From Betaproteobacteria bacterium (GTDB lineage Bacteria > Pseudomonadota > Gammaproteobacteria > Burkholderiales > Burkholderiaceae_A): DNA of 63,130 bases. The position numbers and the translations under genes were made by a program. The notes beneath the pieces are model-generated. The model was not told the origin of the DNA and made no database searches. It was given only the letters and a program-made list of their open reading frames with translations. The stretch covers positions 1-63,130 of the forward strand of contig VGHK01000009.1 in the NCBI GenBank assembly GCA_016868305.1, in the 5' to 3' direction. Shown piece by piece: positions 30,526 to 40,871 of the stretch. Positions within the stretch are counted from its first letter, which is position 1. Every line of letters starts with the position of its first letter.

Positions 30526-31637
30526 TGCGCCGTTTGTCCGTGCTTGCCGCCTGCCTGGCTCTTTCGGGCTGCGGCGTCTTTTCTTCTAGCGACACTGGGT
30601 ATCAGTCGGCGGTGCGCGTCGAAAAGCCCCTTGAGGTGCCGCCCGATCTCCTTGGCCCCGCGCGAGACGATCGGTTCTCGATTCCCGCATCTGGAGCCGC
30701 AAGTCGTTCCGAGTTTGAACGCCAGCGCACCCCGGGCGCGCGCCCTTCGACGGCGAGCAGTGGGGTACTCCCCGAGCTTCCTGGTATGCGTTTAGAACAG
30801 TCGGCGGGGCAGTTGGTGCTTATCGTAGACCGTCCCGCGGAGAAGCTCTGGCCAGTGCTGCGGCAGTTTTGGCTTGATTCGGGCTTTGTGATCGCAACCG
30901 AGAATCCCGCCACGGGGGTTCTGGAAACCGACTGGGCAGAAGACCGCTCCAAGATTCCAGACGACCTCATTCGCAGAACAATTGGGCGGGTCTTTGAGCG
31001 CGTCTATGATTCGGGCCAGAGAGACCGGTTTCGTATGCGGCTGGAGCGCATCAGTGCCGAGAAGACCGAAGTGTCTGTGAGCCACCGCGGCCTACTCGAG
31101 GTCTATCGGGGAGGCGCCAGCAGTGGTGAGACCACCTGGACCAACCGGCCTGTCGACCGTCAGCTCGAGGGCGACTTCTTGCGGCGGATTATGGTGCGGC
31201 TCGGCGAGACTGAGCAGCGGGCAGGCGGTGCAGTCGCTGCCGCGTCGGTGGGCTCTGGCGGTCTTGCGCAGCTGGTTAAAACCGCAGACCGTTCCCAGAT
31301 CGATCTTCCCGAAGGCTTTGACCGTGCCTGGCGTAGGGTGGGTGTGGCAATTGACCGGCTGGGCTTTACGGTGGAAGACAGAGACCGTTCGCAGGGCGTT
31401 TTCTTTGTCCGATATCGCGACCCCACGGCAGACACGCGTGAGAAGTCACAGGGATTTCTGGGCCGCATCTTCTCCGGTGGAGCGGGCACGGATCGAAAGT
31501 CTGCTGCCCAGTACCAGGTTCAGGTGCGGTCAGAGGGCAGCCGGTCTGTGGTGCGGGTACTTACCGAGTCCGGTGTTGCAGCCACCGATGCCAATGCGCG
31601 CCAGATGCTTGACGTGCTCTTTGAACAGCTGCGCTAG
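30522..31637 (+). CDS. bamC: Outer membrane assembly lipoprotein BamC (NlpB)
   Basis: The 371-residue protein begins with a lipoprotein signal peptide ending in the lipobox L-S-G-C (Cys17). The two BamC domains are recognisable at LVLIVDRPAEKLWPVLRQFW and LPEGFDRAWRRVGVAIDRLGFTVEDRDRSQGVFFVRY. BamC is part of the BAM complex that inserts outer membrane beta-barrels. Start ATG at 30522 or 30525 cannot be separated. It follows dapA with coupling. Confidence 0.93.
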   Translation: MMRRLSVLAACLALSGCGVFSSSDTGYQSAVRVEKPLEVPPDLLGPARDDRFSIPASGAASRSEFERQRTPGARPSTASSGVLPELPGMRLEQSAGQLVLIVDRPAEKLWPVLRQFWLDSGFVIATENPATGVLETDWAEDRSKIPDDLIRRTIGRVFERVYDSGQRDRFRMRLERISAEKTEVSVSHRGLLEVYRGGASSGETTWTNRPVDRQLEGDFLRRIMVRLGETEQRAGGAVAAASVGSGGLAQLVKTADRSQIDLPEGFDRAWRRVGVAIDRLGFTVEDRDRSQGVFFVRYRDPTADTREKSQGFLGRIFSGGAGTDRKSAAQYQVQVRSEGSRSVVRVLTESGVAATDANARQMLDVLFEQLR

Positions 31638-31642
31638 CATCG

Positions 31643-32431
31643 ATGCGGTTTACCAGCCTTGGCAGTGGGAGTCAGGGCAACGCGCTCCTGGTTGAGGGTC
31701 AGGCCAGGGCAGGGCCGCCCACTCGGGTATTGGTTGACTGCGGGCTGGGGCTTAAGCTGGTACTCGATCGTCTGGCAGAGCGGGGGCTTTCGGCCAGCGA
31801 CATCGACATGGTCTTTGTCACCCACGAGCATGCAGACCACATTGGTGGGGTTGCCCGACTCGCCCGCCATGCGGTCATTCCCGTTTTTGCCACCCACGGC
31901 ACGCTGCTTGCCGCCGGTGCTGGGGCATTTGAGGGTGTCACCACCGTTCCAGTCTCCGCCCATCAGGCATTTGAATACCAGGGCATTCAGATTCAGCCCG
32001 TGCCGGTGCCGCATGATGCCCGTGAACCGGTGTCGCTTGTCTTTGCAGATGCCCAAGCCCGGTTTGCCGTGGTGACTGACCTGGGCAGCCCGACGGCGTT
32101 TCTGCGAGAGGCGCTGCAGGGGCTCTCTGGGCTCTTTCTGGAATTCAACCACGACCAGGTGCTGCTCGAACAGGGAGACTACCCCCCGAGCCTGAAAACC
32201 CGAGTGGCGGGCGATTTCGGCCACCTGTCGAATGCCCAGGCCAGCACGATCCTCGCTGACTGTCTGCACTGCGGCCTGCAGGTAGTCGTGGCAGCCCATT
32301 TGAGCCAGAACAACAACCATCCCAGTCTGGTGCGAGATGCCGTATCTCAGCTAAACCTCGGCACAACCCGGTTTGATATCGCCTCTCAGGAAACCGGGTC
32401 AGACTGGATCAGGCTCTCAGGCCCGGGTTAA
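31643..32431 (+). CDS. MBL-fold metallo-hydrolase (YycJ/WalJ-like)
   Basis: The 262-residue protein is a metallo-beta-lactamase-fold hydrolase with the FVTHEHADHIGGVARL metal motif and the opening MRFTSLGSGSQGNALLVE typical of the YycJ/WalJ group, whose members are 5'-3' DNA exonucleases or of unknown role. It is 5 bases after bamC, so probably the last gene of the trpS-dapA-bamC group. Its end overlaps the convergent roxA-like gene by 15 bases. Confidence 0.9.
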   Translation: MRFTSLGSGSQGNALLVEGQARAGPPTRVLVDCGLGLKLVLDRLAERGLSASDIDMVFVTHEHADHIGGVARLARHAVIPVFATHGTLLAAGAGAFEGVTTVPVSAHQAFEYQGIQIQPVPVPHDAREPVSLVFADAQARFAVVTDLGSPTAFLREALQGLSGLFLEFNHDQVLLEQGDYPPSLKTRVAGDFGHLSNAQASTILADCLHCGLQVVVAAHLSQNNNHPSLVRDAVSQLNLGTTRFDIASQETGSDWIRLSGPG

Positions 32432-33628
32432 GAGAAGAAACCCCTGGCAGTACCAGTGCCAGAGTAGCTGCACCAACGGATCCTGGGCCGCCCGACCGGA
32501 TACCTCTCGGGTATCAAGCCGCCGCGCGTTGGCCAGGTCGGCAATTACAAGCCGTATCTTTTGAAGCGCCTCTGGGGCCAGGTCGGGCAGGTCCACCGGG
32601 TCCCCATTAATGGCGATGCAGTCATTCCAGAGCAGCAGTCGGGTGGCGGGGCCAAGGCGGATCTCGGAGGCTTTTTTCACCATGCCATGAAACCCGCGCA
32701 GGGTGGTGCGCGGCGGGGAATCGAAATAGACACTGGGATGGGGTGCCGAGAGCGCCACCACCACCTCGCGGGCGATCTCCCGCCGTGTGGGAAGACAGGC
32801 CATGGCCTCTTGGGTAAGACCGAGCACCAGCCGATCGGGAAGCCGCCCGCACTGGTCTGTGGCCTCAAGCCAGGGGTCAGACCAGGGTTTCTGTTGGCCG
32901 CCATGATCAAGGTACTGGCCAAAGGCAATGTCCGCTATCTCGGCGGCATTGGGCACCCGAAATCCTACCGAGTAGGTCATGCAGGAGCTGCCGACAGCCG
33001 TGCCCCGATGGGCCACGCCGGGTGGCAGATAGAGAAGGTCACCGGGACCCAGCACCATGGTCTGCTCAGGCGCAAACCGCTTGAGAATCTTTAACTCCAG
33101 GCCATCTATAAGCCTGGGGTCAAAGGCCTCGGCGATCTCCCAACGGCGTTGCCCCTGCGCCTGCACCAGAAAGACATCGTAGCTATCGACATGGGCACCT
33201 ATTCCACCGCGATCGCCAGCCACACTGATCATCAGATCATCGAGTCGGCCTTCGGGCAGGAACCGGAAATGGTCGAGAAACCGGTCGGCCGCCGGATCAA
33301 TGCTATTGACCTGCTGCACGAGGATGGTCCAGGCAGGTGTCTTGCGCGCAGGAATCTGCCGCGCACGCAAGGGGCCCGCCTGTACCCGATAGTCGGCATC
33401 GACAAGCCTGCTGGGCAGCCGGTCGCTGCGGGCCTGCTGCAATACGGTTGGGATTGAAACCGGAAGCGCCTCAGGCGACTGCGCCCAGCTGCTAAAGGCG
33501 CCCCGAACCAACAGAGGTTTTTTCTGCCAGTACCGGCGCATGAACTGCCTTGGGCTTAAGCCTCCGAGCCAGGTAACCGGAGCGTCTGGCGGCAGAGGCA
33601 GCACTGGGCTTGTGGCTTGACGGGTCAT
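32417..33628 (-). CDS. roxA: JmjC/cupin ribosomal oxygenase (RoxA/YcfD-like)
   Basis: The 403-residue Fe(II)/2-oxoglutarate oxygenase has the N-terminal [24 protein letters not shown], the H-x-D iron motif in [24 protein letters not shown] and the distal His in [12 protein letters not shown]. coli RoxA (YcfD) hydroxylates an Arg of ribosomal protein L16. It overlaps mutS by ATGA (33625-33628), so it is translationally coupled; a link between the two functions is not known. Confidence 0.9.
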   Translation of the reverse strand: MTRQATSPVLPLPPDAPVTWLGGLSPRQFMRRYWQKKPLLVRGAFSSWAQSPEALPVSIPTVLQQARSDRLPSRLVDADYRVQAGPLRARQIPARKTPAWTILVQQVNSIDPAADRFLDHFRFLPEGRLDDLMISVAGDRGGIGAHVDSYDVFLVQAQGQRRWEIAEAFDPRLIDGLELKILKRFAPEQTMVLGPGDLLYLPPGVAHRGTAVGSSCMTYSVGFRVPNAAEIADIAFGQYLDHGGQQKPWSDPWLEATDQCGRLPDRLVLGLTQEAMACLPTRREIAREVVVALSAPHPSVYFDSPPRTTLRGFHGMVKKASEIRLGPATRLLLWNDCIAINGDPVDLPDLAPEALQKIRLVIADLANARRLDTREVSGRAAQDPLVQLLWHWYCQGFLLLTRA

Positions 33629-36261
33629 GAAAAAAGCCCGAGCTGCGGCCGGTCGGGCTCGGCAACCGGAAGCTCTGTGCCCTTGGCCTTGCGGTGTCTG
33701 ACCGGCCTGGGCAGGGCGGCAATTTCACGCAGAGCGGCCTCAGGACTGCGCTGCCGGGCAGAGGCAATGACCGCCTCTGGCAGCCCGGCAAGCCGGGCCA
33801 CCTGCAGGCCAAAGCTCTGGCTTGCCGCCCCTGGGGCAATCTGGTGGAGAAAGACAATGCCATGGTTGTGTTCCACCGCCGAGACATGGGCATTGGCAGC
33901 CGTTGGTACCTGGTCGGCAAGGGCCGTAAGCTCAAAATAATGGGTTGCAAAAAGGCTGAGTGACTGGTTGGTTACTGCGAGGTGTTCGGCAATTGCCCAG
34001 GCAAGGGCAAGCCCGTCCTGGGTGGAGGTCCCGCGCCCGATCTCGTCCATCAGCACCAGACTGTGCGGGCCCGCACGGTTGAGTATCAGGGCGGCTTCGG
34101 TCATTTCGACCATAAAGGTGGACCGCCCGCCGGCAAGGTCGTCAGAGGCTCCGATGCGGGTGAAGATGCGGTCAATTCGGCCAATGCAGGCGCTCTGCGC
34201 AGGCACGGGAGCGCCCATCCGGGCAAGGATGGTGATTAAGGCCACCTGCCGCATAAACGTGGACTTCCCACCCATATTCGGGCCCGTGATCACCAGCATG
34301 CGCTGGGCCGGGTGCAGCGATACCGAGTTGGGGGTAAAAGCCCCGGCCCTTGGTGCGAGCACCGGGTGCCTGCCATCGGTGATCGTAATGGCAGGCGCAT
34401 CACTGAGTTCTGGCAGAACCCAGTCTTCGTGCACCATAAGGCTCGCGAGGCTGAGCAGGGCATCGCACTGGGCAATGGCATGGGCCATCTGCTGCAGTCC
34501 CGATACCTCCGAGCCAAGGCGTGTGAGCAGTTCGTCGTAGAGCAGCTTTTCCCGGGCCAGGGCGCGCTCTTGGGCGGAGAGTGCCTTTTCCTCATAGGCC
34601 TTTAAGGCCGGCGTGATGTAGCGTTCGGCGTTTTTAAGCGTCTGGCGCCGCTGGTAGTCTTCGGGCACCTTGTCCTTCTGGCCTGCGGTGACTTCTATAT
34701 AAAAGCCATGCACAGCATTGAATCCCACGCGCAGGGTGCTGATGCCCGTGCGCGCCTTTTCTTGGGCCTCTAAGGCCAGCAGAAAACTATTGCCATCGGA
34801 GCGCAAGGCCCTCAGCGCATCGAGGTCGGCATCGAAGCCGTCGCGGATCACCCCGCCATCGCGGACCTGGGGCGCGGGCTCTTCGGTAAGCGCCTCGGCG
34901 ATGGCACTTTGGTAGGTGCCCCCCGCAGGATTCGAAAGGTCTGCGATGGTCTGCGAGAGGATCTTGGGCAGGTGCGATATCAAATCGTCTTGCCCCACTG
35001 GGCCCGCCCATTGCCGCAGCAGAGCCGTCACCTGGCCAATGGCCTGGCAAGACTGGGCAATCGCGATCAGCTCCCGGGGGCGCGACTGGCGCATGGCCAG
35101 TCGTCCCGACAGCCGTGCAAGGTCGGAAATGGGGCGCAGGGCGGCCTGCAGTTCGGCAACCCGCTGGCTGTCCCGTTGGTCATCGCCAGCCAGCCAGGCA
35201 ATCGCCCGCTGGCGCTCCCGAAGCTGGGCATTGTCCTGCAGTGGGCGCACCAGCCATTCCCTAAGGCGCCGCGCGCCTCCGACGGTTTGGCAGCGATCGA
35301 TCGCCGACAGAAGCGTGGTGCTTCCGGCGTCGGGCTCGGCATAGAGCGAGGCCACAAGCTCCAGGGTGCGACGTGCCACCGTGTCGATCTGCAGAACCGT
35401 GCGGCGGTCATCTGGCTGGGGCGGTAAGAGATACTGCAGGGGCTGGCCAAGACTGCGTTCGGCATAGCCAATCAGCGCAGCCAGGCAGGCCAGTGTCTCC
35501 TCGGCAAGTGCCGATGTGGGCCCAAGCTCGTAGGCCATGAGGCTCGTGACCTGCAGTCGGGATTTGAGTAGCTCCCCGCCGATCTGGGCATCAAACTCCC
35601 AGGCGGGCCGGCGGCGAATGGGCAGCGCCTGGCTGTCTTGTAGGCTGAGCAACTCGCTGACCAGAAGCTCTGCGGGCTGCAGTTCGGCTAAGAGACTCTG
35701 GATCCAGCCGCCTGGGCCAAGACTGTCGGCGGCGCTGCCCGGGGCAGGCTCGTGACGGCTGGAATGGTCAGGGTCTGTGACCTGCGTGTTCTGCAGTGCC
35801 TCATGGCTAAAGTGCACGGCGCCGGTGGAGACATCAAGCCAGGCCAAGGCCCTTGCCCTGGGCGAAACCGCCGCCAGCCAGGCCGAGGCCCGCTCGGGCA
35901 GCAGGCCCTGTTCGTGCAGTGTGCCGGCGGTGGCCGTGCGCACCACGCGTCGCTCTACCGGGCCCTTGCTTGCAGAAGGGTCGCCGACCTGCTCGCAGAT
36001 TGCTACCGAATGGCCCGCCTGAATGAGCCGGGCCAGATAGCCCTCGGCCGAGGCAACCGGAACACCTGCCATTAAGACGGGCGCACCGGCACTCTGCCCG
36101 CGCTGTGTCAGGGCAATTCCGAGAACCCGTGCCGCCGTCTCGGCATCGCCGTAAAACAGCTCGTAGAAGTCGCCCATGCGGTAGAACACAAGCGCATCGG
36201 GATGTTCGGCCTTGATGCGCAGATACTGCTGCATCATCGGGGTGTGGGCTGCCTCAGTCAT
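33625..36261 (-). CDS. mutS: DNA mismatch repair protein MutS
   Basis: The 878-residue ATPase contains the mismatch-contact motif [14 protein letters not shown] near the N-terminus and the P-loop [18 protein letters not shown] near residue 660, followed by signature segments [26 protein letters not shown]-like and [16 protein letters not shown]. MutS recognises mispairs and recruits MutL. The start codon overlaps the cysE stop region by 8 bases. Confidence 0.98.
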   Translation of the reverse strand: MTEAAHTPMMQQYLRIKAEHPDALVFYRMGDFYELFYGDAETAARVLGIALTQRGQSAGAPVLMAGVPVASAEGYLARLIQAGHSVAICEQVGDPSASKGPVERRVVRTATAGTLHEQGLLPERASAWLAAVSPRARALAWLDVSTGAVHFSHEALQNTQVTDPDHSSRHEPAPGSAADSLGPGGWIQSLLAELQPAELLVSELLSLQDSQALPIRRRPAWEFDAQIGGELLKSRLQVTSLMAYELGPTSALAEETLACLAALIGYAERSLGQPLQYLLPPQPDDRRTVLQIDTVARRTLELVASLYAEPDAGSTTLLSAIDRCQTVGGARRLREWLVRPLQDNAQLRERQRAIAWLAGDDQRDSQRVAELQAALRPISDLARLSGRLAMRQSRPRELIAIAQSCQAIGQVTALLRQWAGPVGQDDLISHLPKILSQTIADLSNPAGGTYQSAIAEALTEEPAPQVRDGGVIRDGFDADLDALRALRSDGNSFLLALEAQEKARTGISTLRVGFNAVHGFYIEVTAGQKDKVPEDYQRRQTLKNAERYITPALKAYEEKALSAQERALAREKLLYDELLTRLGSEVSGLQQMAHAIAQCDALLSLASLMVHEDWVLPELSDAPAITITDGRHPVLAPRAGAFTPNSVSLHPAQRMLVITGPNMGGKSTFMRQVALITILARMGAPVPAQSACIGRIDRIFTRIGASDDLAGGRSTFMVEMTEAALILNRAGPHSLVLMDEIGRGTSTQDGLALAWAIAEHLAVTNQSLSLFATHYFELTALADQVPTAANAHVSAVEHNHGIVFLHQIAPGAASQSFGLQVARLAGLPEAVIASARQRSPEAALREIAALPRPVRHRKAKGTELPVAEPDRPQLGLFS

Positions 36262-36982
36262 TCTCGGCGTTGGGTGCTGCTGATTTGGCAGCGGGGGCCG
36301 CGCGTGCCTCCAGCTCTTGGATACGCCTCTGTTGGCGGCGCATGTCCTCCATCATCTGGTGCAATAAGACGTCTATAGGGTCTTTAAACTCGCGGGTAAC
36401 CCCATAGGCGGTAAAGGTCTCTTCATCAGCTGTATCGGCCATGGCGATGCCTTCGGAGGCATCGACCTGTCGGGCGGGAATACCCACCACCGAGGCGCCC
36501 GGCGGAACCGCCTTGACCACCACCGCATTTGACCCGATGCGGGCATGGGCCCCGACCCGAAACGGCCCCAGCACCTTTGCACCTGCGCCCACCACCACGC
36601 CCTGCTCGAGGCTGGGATGCCGCTTTGCGCCCTTGGTAAGCGAAGTTCCCCCAAGAGTGACACCCTGATAAATAGTGCAGTCATCGCCTATCTCAGCGGT
36701 CTCGCCGATCACCACCCCCATGCCATGGTCGATAAACACCCTGCGGCCTACCTGGGCGCCGGGATGGATCTCGATTCCGGTAAGCCAGCGGCTAAAGAGC
36801 CCCACAAATCGCCCGAGCCAGCGCAGGGGGCCCCAGCCGCTGGCCCAGAGAAAGTGTGCGAGACGATGCAGCCATATGGCATGCAGCCCGGGATAGCAGG
36901 TGAGAACCTCGAAACGGGAACGCGCCGCAGGGTCTTTCTGTAGGACGTTATCCAGGTCTTCAAAGAAGTAAGAGAGTCGCAT
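36254..36982 (-). CDS. cysE: Serine O-acetyltransferase
   Basis: The 242-residue enzyme has the CysE N-terminal helical segment ([20 protein letters not shown]) and a left-handed beta-helix with [42 protein letters not shown]. It makes O-acetylserine for cysteine synthesis. The C-terminal 60 residues extend past the helix and are Gln/Ala-rich. It is the upstream gene of cysE-mutS-roxA, with trmJ behind it on the same strand. Confidence 0.95.
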   Translation of the reverse strand: MRLSYFFEDLDNVLQKDPAARSRFEVLTCYPGLHAIWLHRLAHFLWASGWGPLRWLGRFVGLFSRWLTGIEIHPGAQVGRRVFIDHGMGVVIGETAEIGDDCTIYQGVTLGGTSLTKGAKRHPSLEQGVVVGAGAKVLGPFRVGAHARIGSNAVVVKAVPPGASVVGIPARQVDASEGIAMADTADEETFTAYGVTREFKDPIDVLLHQMMEDMRRQQRRIQELEARAAPAAKSAAPNAEND

Positions 36983-37094
36983 GGGCAGAGAGACTATCAG
37001 AGACCATGCCGGGTGCAGCCACGTGGGCTGGGCCCATAGCGAAAGCCAGCCAGCGCGCTGGGCCCGGTACCAGGGGAAGCGTCAAGCGCTGCGC

Positions 37095-37976
37095 TCATAG
37101 CCTTTGCCGTATGGCGGAAATCAGGCCATGCAGCATCTGCAGCTCATCCTGATGCATCCCTGCGCGGCTCCAGAGGCCGCGCAGACGGTCATCAAAACGC
37201 CCCGGGCTGGCTGGGTCAAGGTAACCCGCCTCTATGGCCGCAGCAGTAAATGACTGGTGCAGGGCCTCAATGCCAGCGGCCGATGCGGGCACAGCCCTGG
37301 GTCTTCCCTGGCCATCGGTCTTGAAAACCGGGGTCGGAAGGTGCTGCCGGCTGCGGGCAGTCTGCCGAAGCAGGTAGGCCACGAGCTGGGTGGCCTGGGC
37401 CAGATTCAGTGAGCTAAAGCCGGGATTGACATCCAGCCCGCAGACCCGGTTACAGCGCATCAGGTCTTCATTGGAGAGACCGCTGCGCTCGGGCCCCATG
37501 ACAACGGCCACTTCGGCAGCGGGATCTGCTCCAAGGCAGTCCACGAGTTCGGTAAGGGCCTCTTCAATGGTTCGTCGCGGTGGCTCGAATTCGCGAGGCC
37601 GTGCGGTGAGCGCAAGCTGCATCATCGTGGGCCCAAGTGCCTCCGAAAGGTTGTCAGCACGGCAGCGCTGCAACAGGTCATCGGCCCCCGCCGCAAGCGC
37701 CACCGCCTGTGGGTCGGTGCGCATCTGCAGGGCCTGAGCCTCTTGCATGTCTGCCAGCCAGAGCTGGGAATATCCGGTTGCCATAAGCGCTCGCGCCCCG
37801 GATCCCAGGTTGCCCGGATGGCTCGGTCGCACGAGCACCCAGCGCACCCGGGCAAGCAGCTGCGAAAGCGCTGGCGGATCTTGTAGCGCGGGCGCGGCCG
37901 GACGCGCAGGGCTGATTCCGTTGGCTTCCTCTACACTACCGGCTGCTCTTTGAAGGTTCACTGCTATGCATCCCAT
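37095..37976 (-). CDS. trmJ: tRNA 2'-O-methyltransferase, TrmJ/TrmH family
   Basis: The SPOUT domain begins at [24 protein letters not shown], then [26 protein letters not shown] and [19 protein letters not shown], the knotted SAM-binding motifs. TrmJ methylates the 2'-O of C32/U32 in tRNA anticodon loops. The open frame continues upstream across suhB in a shadow frame. The ATG at 37976 gives 293 residues but overlaps the divergent suhB start by 11 bases; a GTG five codons later (37961) is an alternative. Residues before RVRWV are Pro/Ala-rich and unconserved. Confidence 0.88.
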   Translation of the reverse strand: MGCIAVNLQRAAGSVEEANGISPARPAAPALQDPPALSQLLARVRWVLVRPSHPGNLGSGARALMATGYSQLWLADMQEAQALQMRTDPQAVALAAGADDLLQRCRADNLSEALGPTMMQLALTARPREFEPPRRTIEEALTELVDCLGADPAAEVAVVMGPERSGLSNEDLMRCNRVCGLDVNPGFSSLNLAQATQLVAYLLRQTARSRQHLPTPVFKTDGQGRPRAVPASAAGIEALHQSFTAAAIEAGYLDPASPGRFDDRLRGLWSRAGMHQDELQMLHGLISAIRQRL

Positions 37977-38808
37977 GCTGAACACGGCCGTCAAGGCCGC
38001 GCGAAAGGCCGGCGCCATTATTAACCGGGCCAGCCTTGATATTGATCGGGTTCGAATCAGTCGCAAGGACCGCAACGATTTTGTCACGGAAGTCGACGAG
38101 GCCTGCGAAAAGGCCATTATCGAGACCCTTTCCCAGGCCTATCCCAGCCACGGCTTTCTGGGCGAGGAGTCCGGGCTGTCTGAAGGGGCGGGCGGCGGAA
38201 AGTCTGCCGAATATGTCTGGGTGATCGACCCACTGGATGGCACCACCAACTTCATTCATGGCATGCCGGTCTACTGTGTATCGATTGGACTGCTGCACAA
38301 GGGCCAGGTGACTCAGGCGGTTATCTATGACCCAAGTCGCGACGAGCTGTTTGTGGCCTCTAAAGGCAAGGGCGCCTTTCTCAATGACCGCCGGCTGCGC
38401 GTGAGCAAGCAAGACCGGCTGGAAGGCGCCCTGATTGGAACCGGGTTTCCGTTTAAGCGCCAGGCCCAGATTGACCTCTACCTTGCCATGTTTAAAGAGA
38501 TCAGCGAAAAGGCCGCCGGCGTGCGGCGCCCGGGTGCTGCTGCCATCGACCTGGCCTATGTGGCTGCGGGGCGCTATGACGCTTTTTTTGAGATGGGCCT
38601 GATGCCCTGGGACGCCGCAGCCGGCAGTCTGCTTATTACCGAGGCAGGCGGCTTCGTGGGCGACTTCAAGGGAGAGTCGGACTACCTGTTTGCAGAGAAC
38701 ATTCTGGCTGGCACGCCCAAGGTCTTTGCGCAGATGGTGAGCCTGCTCTCAGGGTACACGCTGCCAGAGCCGCAGGGTGCCCACCGGCTAAGGCCTACCG
38801 GGCATTAA
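37966..38808 (+). CDS. suhB: Inositol-1-monophosphatase family protein SuhB
   Basis: The 280-residue phosphatase has the metal motifs [26 protein letters not shown] and the late [20 protein letters not shown]. SuhB also joins the rRNA antitermination complex in E. coli. Its start overlaps the trmJ 5' end on the other strand, and its TAA stop shares TTAA (38805-38808) with the convergent TlpA-like gene. Confidence 0.95.
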   Translation: MHPMLNTAVKAARKAGAIINRASLDIDRVRISRKDRNDFVTEVDEACEKAIIETLSQAYPSHGFLGEESGLSEGAGGGKSAEYVWVIDPLDGTTNFIHGMPVYCVSIGLLHKGQVTQAVIYDPSRDELFVASKGKGAFLNDRRLRVSKQDRLEGALIGTGFPFKRQAQIDLYLAMFKEISEKAAGVRRPGAAAIDLAYVAAGRYDAFFEMGLMPWDAAAGSLLITEAGGFVGDFKGESDYLFAENILAGTPKVFAQMVSLLSGYTLPEPQGAHRLRPTGH

Positions 38809-39437
38809 AGAAATTTTTCGAGGGCGTCGATATCGTCCGGAAACATCTCGCGCAGCTCTACCGCACGCACGATACCCTGCCGGTCAATCAGAAAAAGCTG
38901 TGGCAGGCCCTTACGCTGGTTATAGACCGCATGCCAGGTTTCGTCTGCAAGACCCGCAGCAAAGATATACCCGTGGCTTTTCATGTAGGCCTCGGCATCG
39001 GCCTTTTTCTTGTCGATAGACACGGTAACCACCGACAGCCCGCGGTTAACATGCCGCTGGGTGAAGGCATTAAGCACCGGATTCTGGCGGTTACAAAAAG
39101 GGCAGCGGGTATGCCAGAACTCCAGAATAACCACCTTGCCCCGGTGGTCGGATAGCCGCCAGACCGAGCCATCGAGAAGGGTAAGCGGCGGCAGCTGCGC
39201 GGGCTTACCGATTTCGAGCTGGGCGGTGGCGGCACTGGCAGGCAACGGCCGCAGCCATAGGGCAAAGGCACCCAACAGCACCACACCTGCGGCGAGCACG
39301 GCAAAAAGCCGGCTGTGCTGGTAGGCCACGCTCTTTTCCATGCCCTTGACCCGATGCAGATACAGGGGATAGACCAGCGGCGCGGCAACTACGATCACAA
39401 GATAGAAAATTGATTCCAGTACTATGGCGGCGGTCAT
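38805..39437 (-). CDS. TlpA-like thiol-disulfide oxidoreductase, membrane-anchored
   Basis: The 210-residue protein has hydrophobic segments at about 4-26 and 44-62 and a thioredoxin domain with the active site Cys112-Pro-Phe-Cys115 ([11 protein letters not shown]) and the cis-Pro in [15 protein letters not shown]. TlpA/ResA-type proteins act in cytochrome c maturation or periplasmic reduction. The C-P-F-C dipeptide differs from the usual CxPC forms. The trx domain should face the periplasm, but with two segments topology is not certain. It diverges from the MATE gene. Confidence 0.88.
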   Translation of the reverse strand: MTAAIVLESIFYLVIVVAAPLVYPLYLHRVKGMEKSVAYQHSRLFAVLAAGVVLLGAFALWLRPLPASAATAQLEIGKPAQLPPLTLLDGSVWRLSDHRGKVVILEFWHTRCPFCNRQNPVLNAFTQRHVNRGLSVVTVSIDKKKADAEAYMKSHGYIFAAGLADETWHAVYNQRKGLPQLFLIDRQGIVRAVELREMFPDDIDALEKFL

Positions 39438-39497
39438 AAACTGATTATAGGGTCCTTACGATTGGCTTCACACCTGCCGGCATGCCGTCTCGATGCA

Positions 39498-40871
39498 ATG
39501 GGGCGCCCTCAGGTGAGTCTGAGGGCGGTTTTTTTTCTGGCCTTCCCCTTGTTCCTGCATGCGGGGCTGCAGGGGCTGCTCAACCTCATCGACACCTGGT
39601 TTGTTGGAAGAATCTCCACCAGTGCGCTCGCGGGGGTGGGCGGTATCTACTGGCTCATCCTCGGGGCCTTGTTCTTTCTTACTGGCATGGGCATGGCCGT
39701 GCAGACGGTGGTGGCCCAGTCCTATGGCGCAGGCCGCATGGCCCGGGCGGCAGCGGCTGTCTGGTCGGGCCTGTGGATCGCGGGTCTGGTGGCGATTCCG
39801 GCAAGCCTAGTGCTTGCTGCCCTGGGGCCTTTGCTGGTGCCCTTGATTGGCCTGTCGCCCGCGGCCGAGCAAGAGGCGCTCGCCTACTGGGCGCCGCGAT
39901 TTCTAGGCGGGGCGGTGATCCTGGCCGAGACCGCCGTGCTGTCTTTTTTTATGGGCATCGGCCGGGTGCGGGTGGCGCTGCTGGTCAACACGGTAATCGT
40001 GATCAGCAACACGCTGCTCAATGCCTGGTTTGTCTTCGGGCTGGGGATGGGCGTTGCTGGGGTGGCCTGGGCGACCACGTTTGCGCTGGTTATCGGGCTG
40101 GCGCTCTCATTCTGGCTCTTTCTGGGAGAAACCGGGCGGAATCATTTTCGGGCCCACCGCGTCTGGCGTCCGCATAAATCACTGTTAAAGGCGGTGCTCG
40201 GCCTGGGCCTGCCCATCGGCTTTTCGATTGGCATTGACGTACTGGGCTTTGCCGCCTTTCAGGCCATGATGTCGCGGCTGGGCGATGTCCAGGGGGCCGC
40301 CTCGCAGGTAGTCATCATGCTGACCTCAATGGCCTTTCTGCCCGCAGTGGGTCTGGGTAAGGCGGGCACCACGCTGGTGGGGCAGTCGATGGGCGCCGGT
40401 GATCCGCAGTGGGCCAAGCGGGTGGGCAATTACGTGATTGGCCTGAGCATGGGCTACATGTTCCTCTTTGGCCTTGCCCTGGCGATTTTCGGGCAGGCCT
40501 TTATGCGCTTTTTTGTGTCGGCAGAAGACCCTCAGGCGCTGGCCTTGGTTGCCCTGGGTGCCCAACTGGCCATGATTGCCGCGGTCTATCAGGTCTTTGA
40601 TGGTCTACACCTTGGTGCGGTCTTCTGCCTGCGCGGCGCGGGGGATGCCCGGGTGCCGGCCCTGGGCTTGTTTGTTCTTTCCTGGGGGCTGTTTGTGCCT
40701 CTGACCCATATTCTGGTGTTTGCGCCGGGCCAGGGCTTTGTCGATGCCCTTCCGGCCCTTGGCTATGGCGCGGCCGGCGGATGGTGGGCCTCAGTTACCT
40801 ACATTGTGCTGCTCGCAGGCTTTTTGTCCTGGCGCTGGTTTGGCCGGCCGCTTCAGGCAAGGCTAGTCTAA
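39498..40871 (+). CDS. MATE-family multidrug efflux transporter
   Basis: The 457-residue protein has about twelve hydrophobic helices and MATE segments such as PLFLHAGLQGLLNLIDTWFVG and QTVVAQSYGAGR, with VALLVNTVIVISNTLLNAWFVFGLGMGVAGVAWA in the first half and QSMGAGDPQWAKRVG in the second. It exports cationic compounds in exchange for Na+ or H+. The ATG at 39498 was chosen over a TTG 12 codons upstream. Its final bases overlap paaX (9 bases, convergent). Confidence 0.92.
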   Translation: MGRPQVSLRAVFFLAFPLFLHAGLQGLLNLIDTWFVGRISTSALAGVGGIYWLILGALFFLTGMGMAVQTVVAQSYGAGRMARAAAAVWSGLWIAGLVAIPASLVLAALGPLLVPLIGLSPAAEQEALAYWAPRFLGGAVILAETAVLSFFMGIGRVRVALLVNTVIVISNTLLNAWFVFGLGMGVAGVAWATTFALVIGLALSFWLFLGETGRNHFRAHRVWRPHKSLLKAVLGLGLPIGFSIGIDVLGFAAFQAMMSRLGDVQGAASQVVIMLTSMAFLPAVGLGKAGTTLVGQSMGAGDPQWAKRVGNYVIGLSMGYMFLFGLALAIFGQAFMRFFVSAEDPQALALVALGAQLAMIAAVYQVFDGLHLGAVFCLRGAGDARVPALGLFVLSWGLFVPLTHILVFAPGQGFVDALPALGYGAAGGWWASVTYIVLLAGFLSWRWFGRPLQARLV

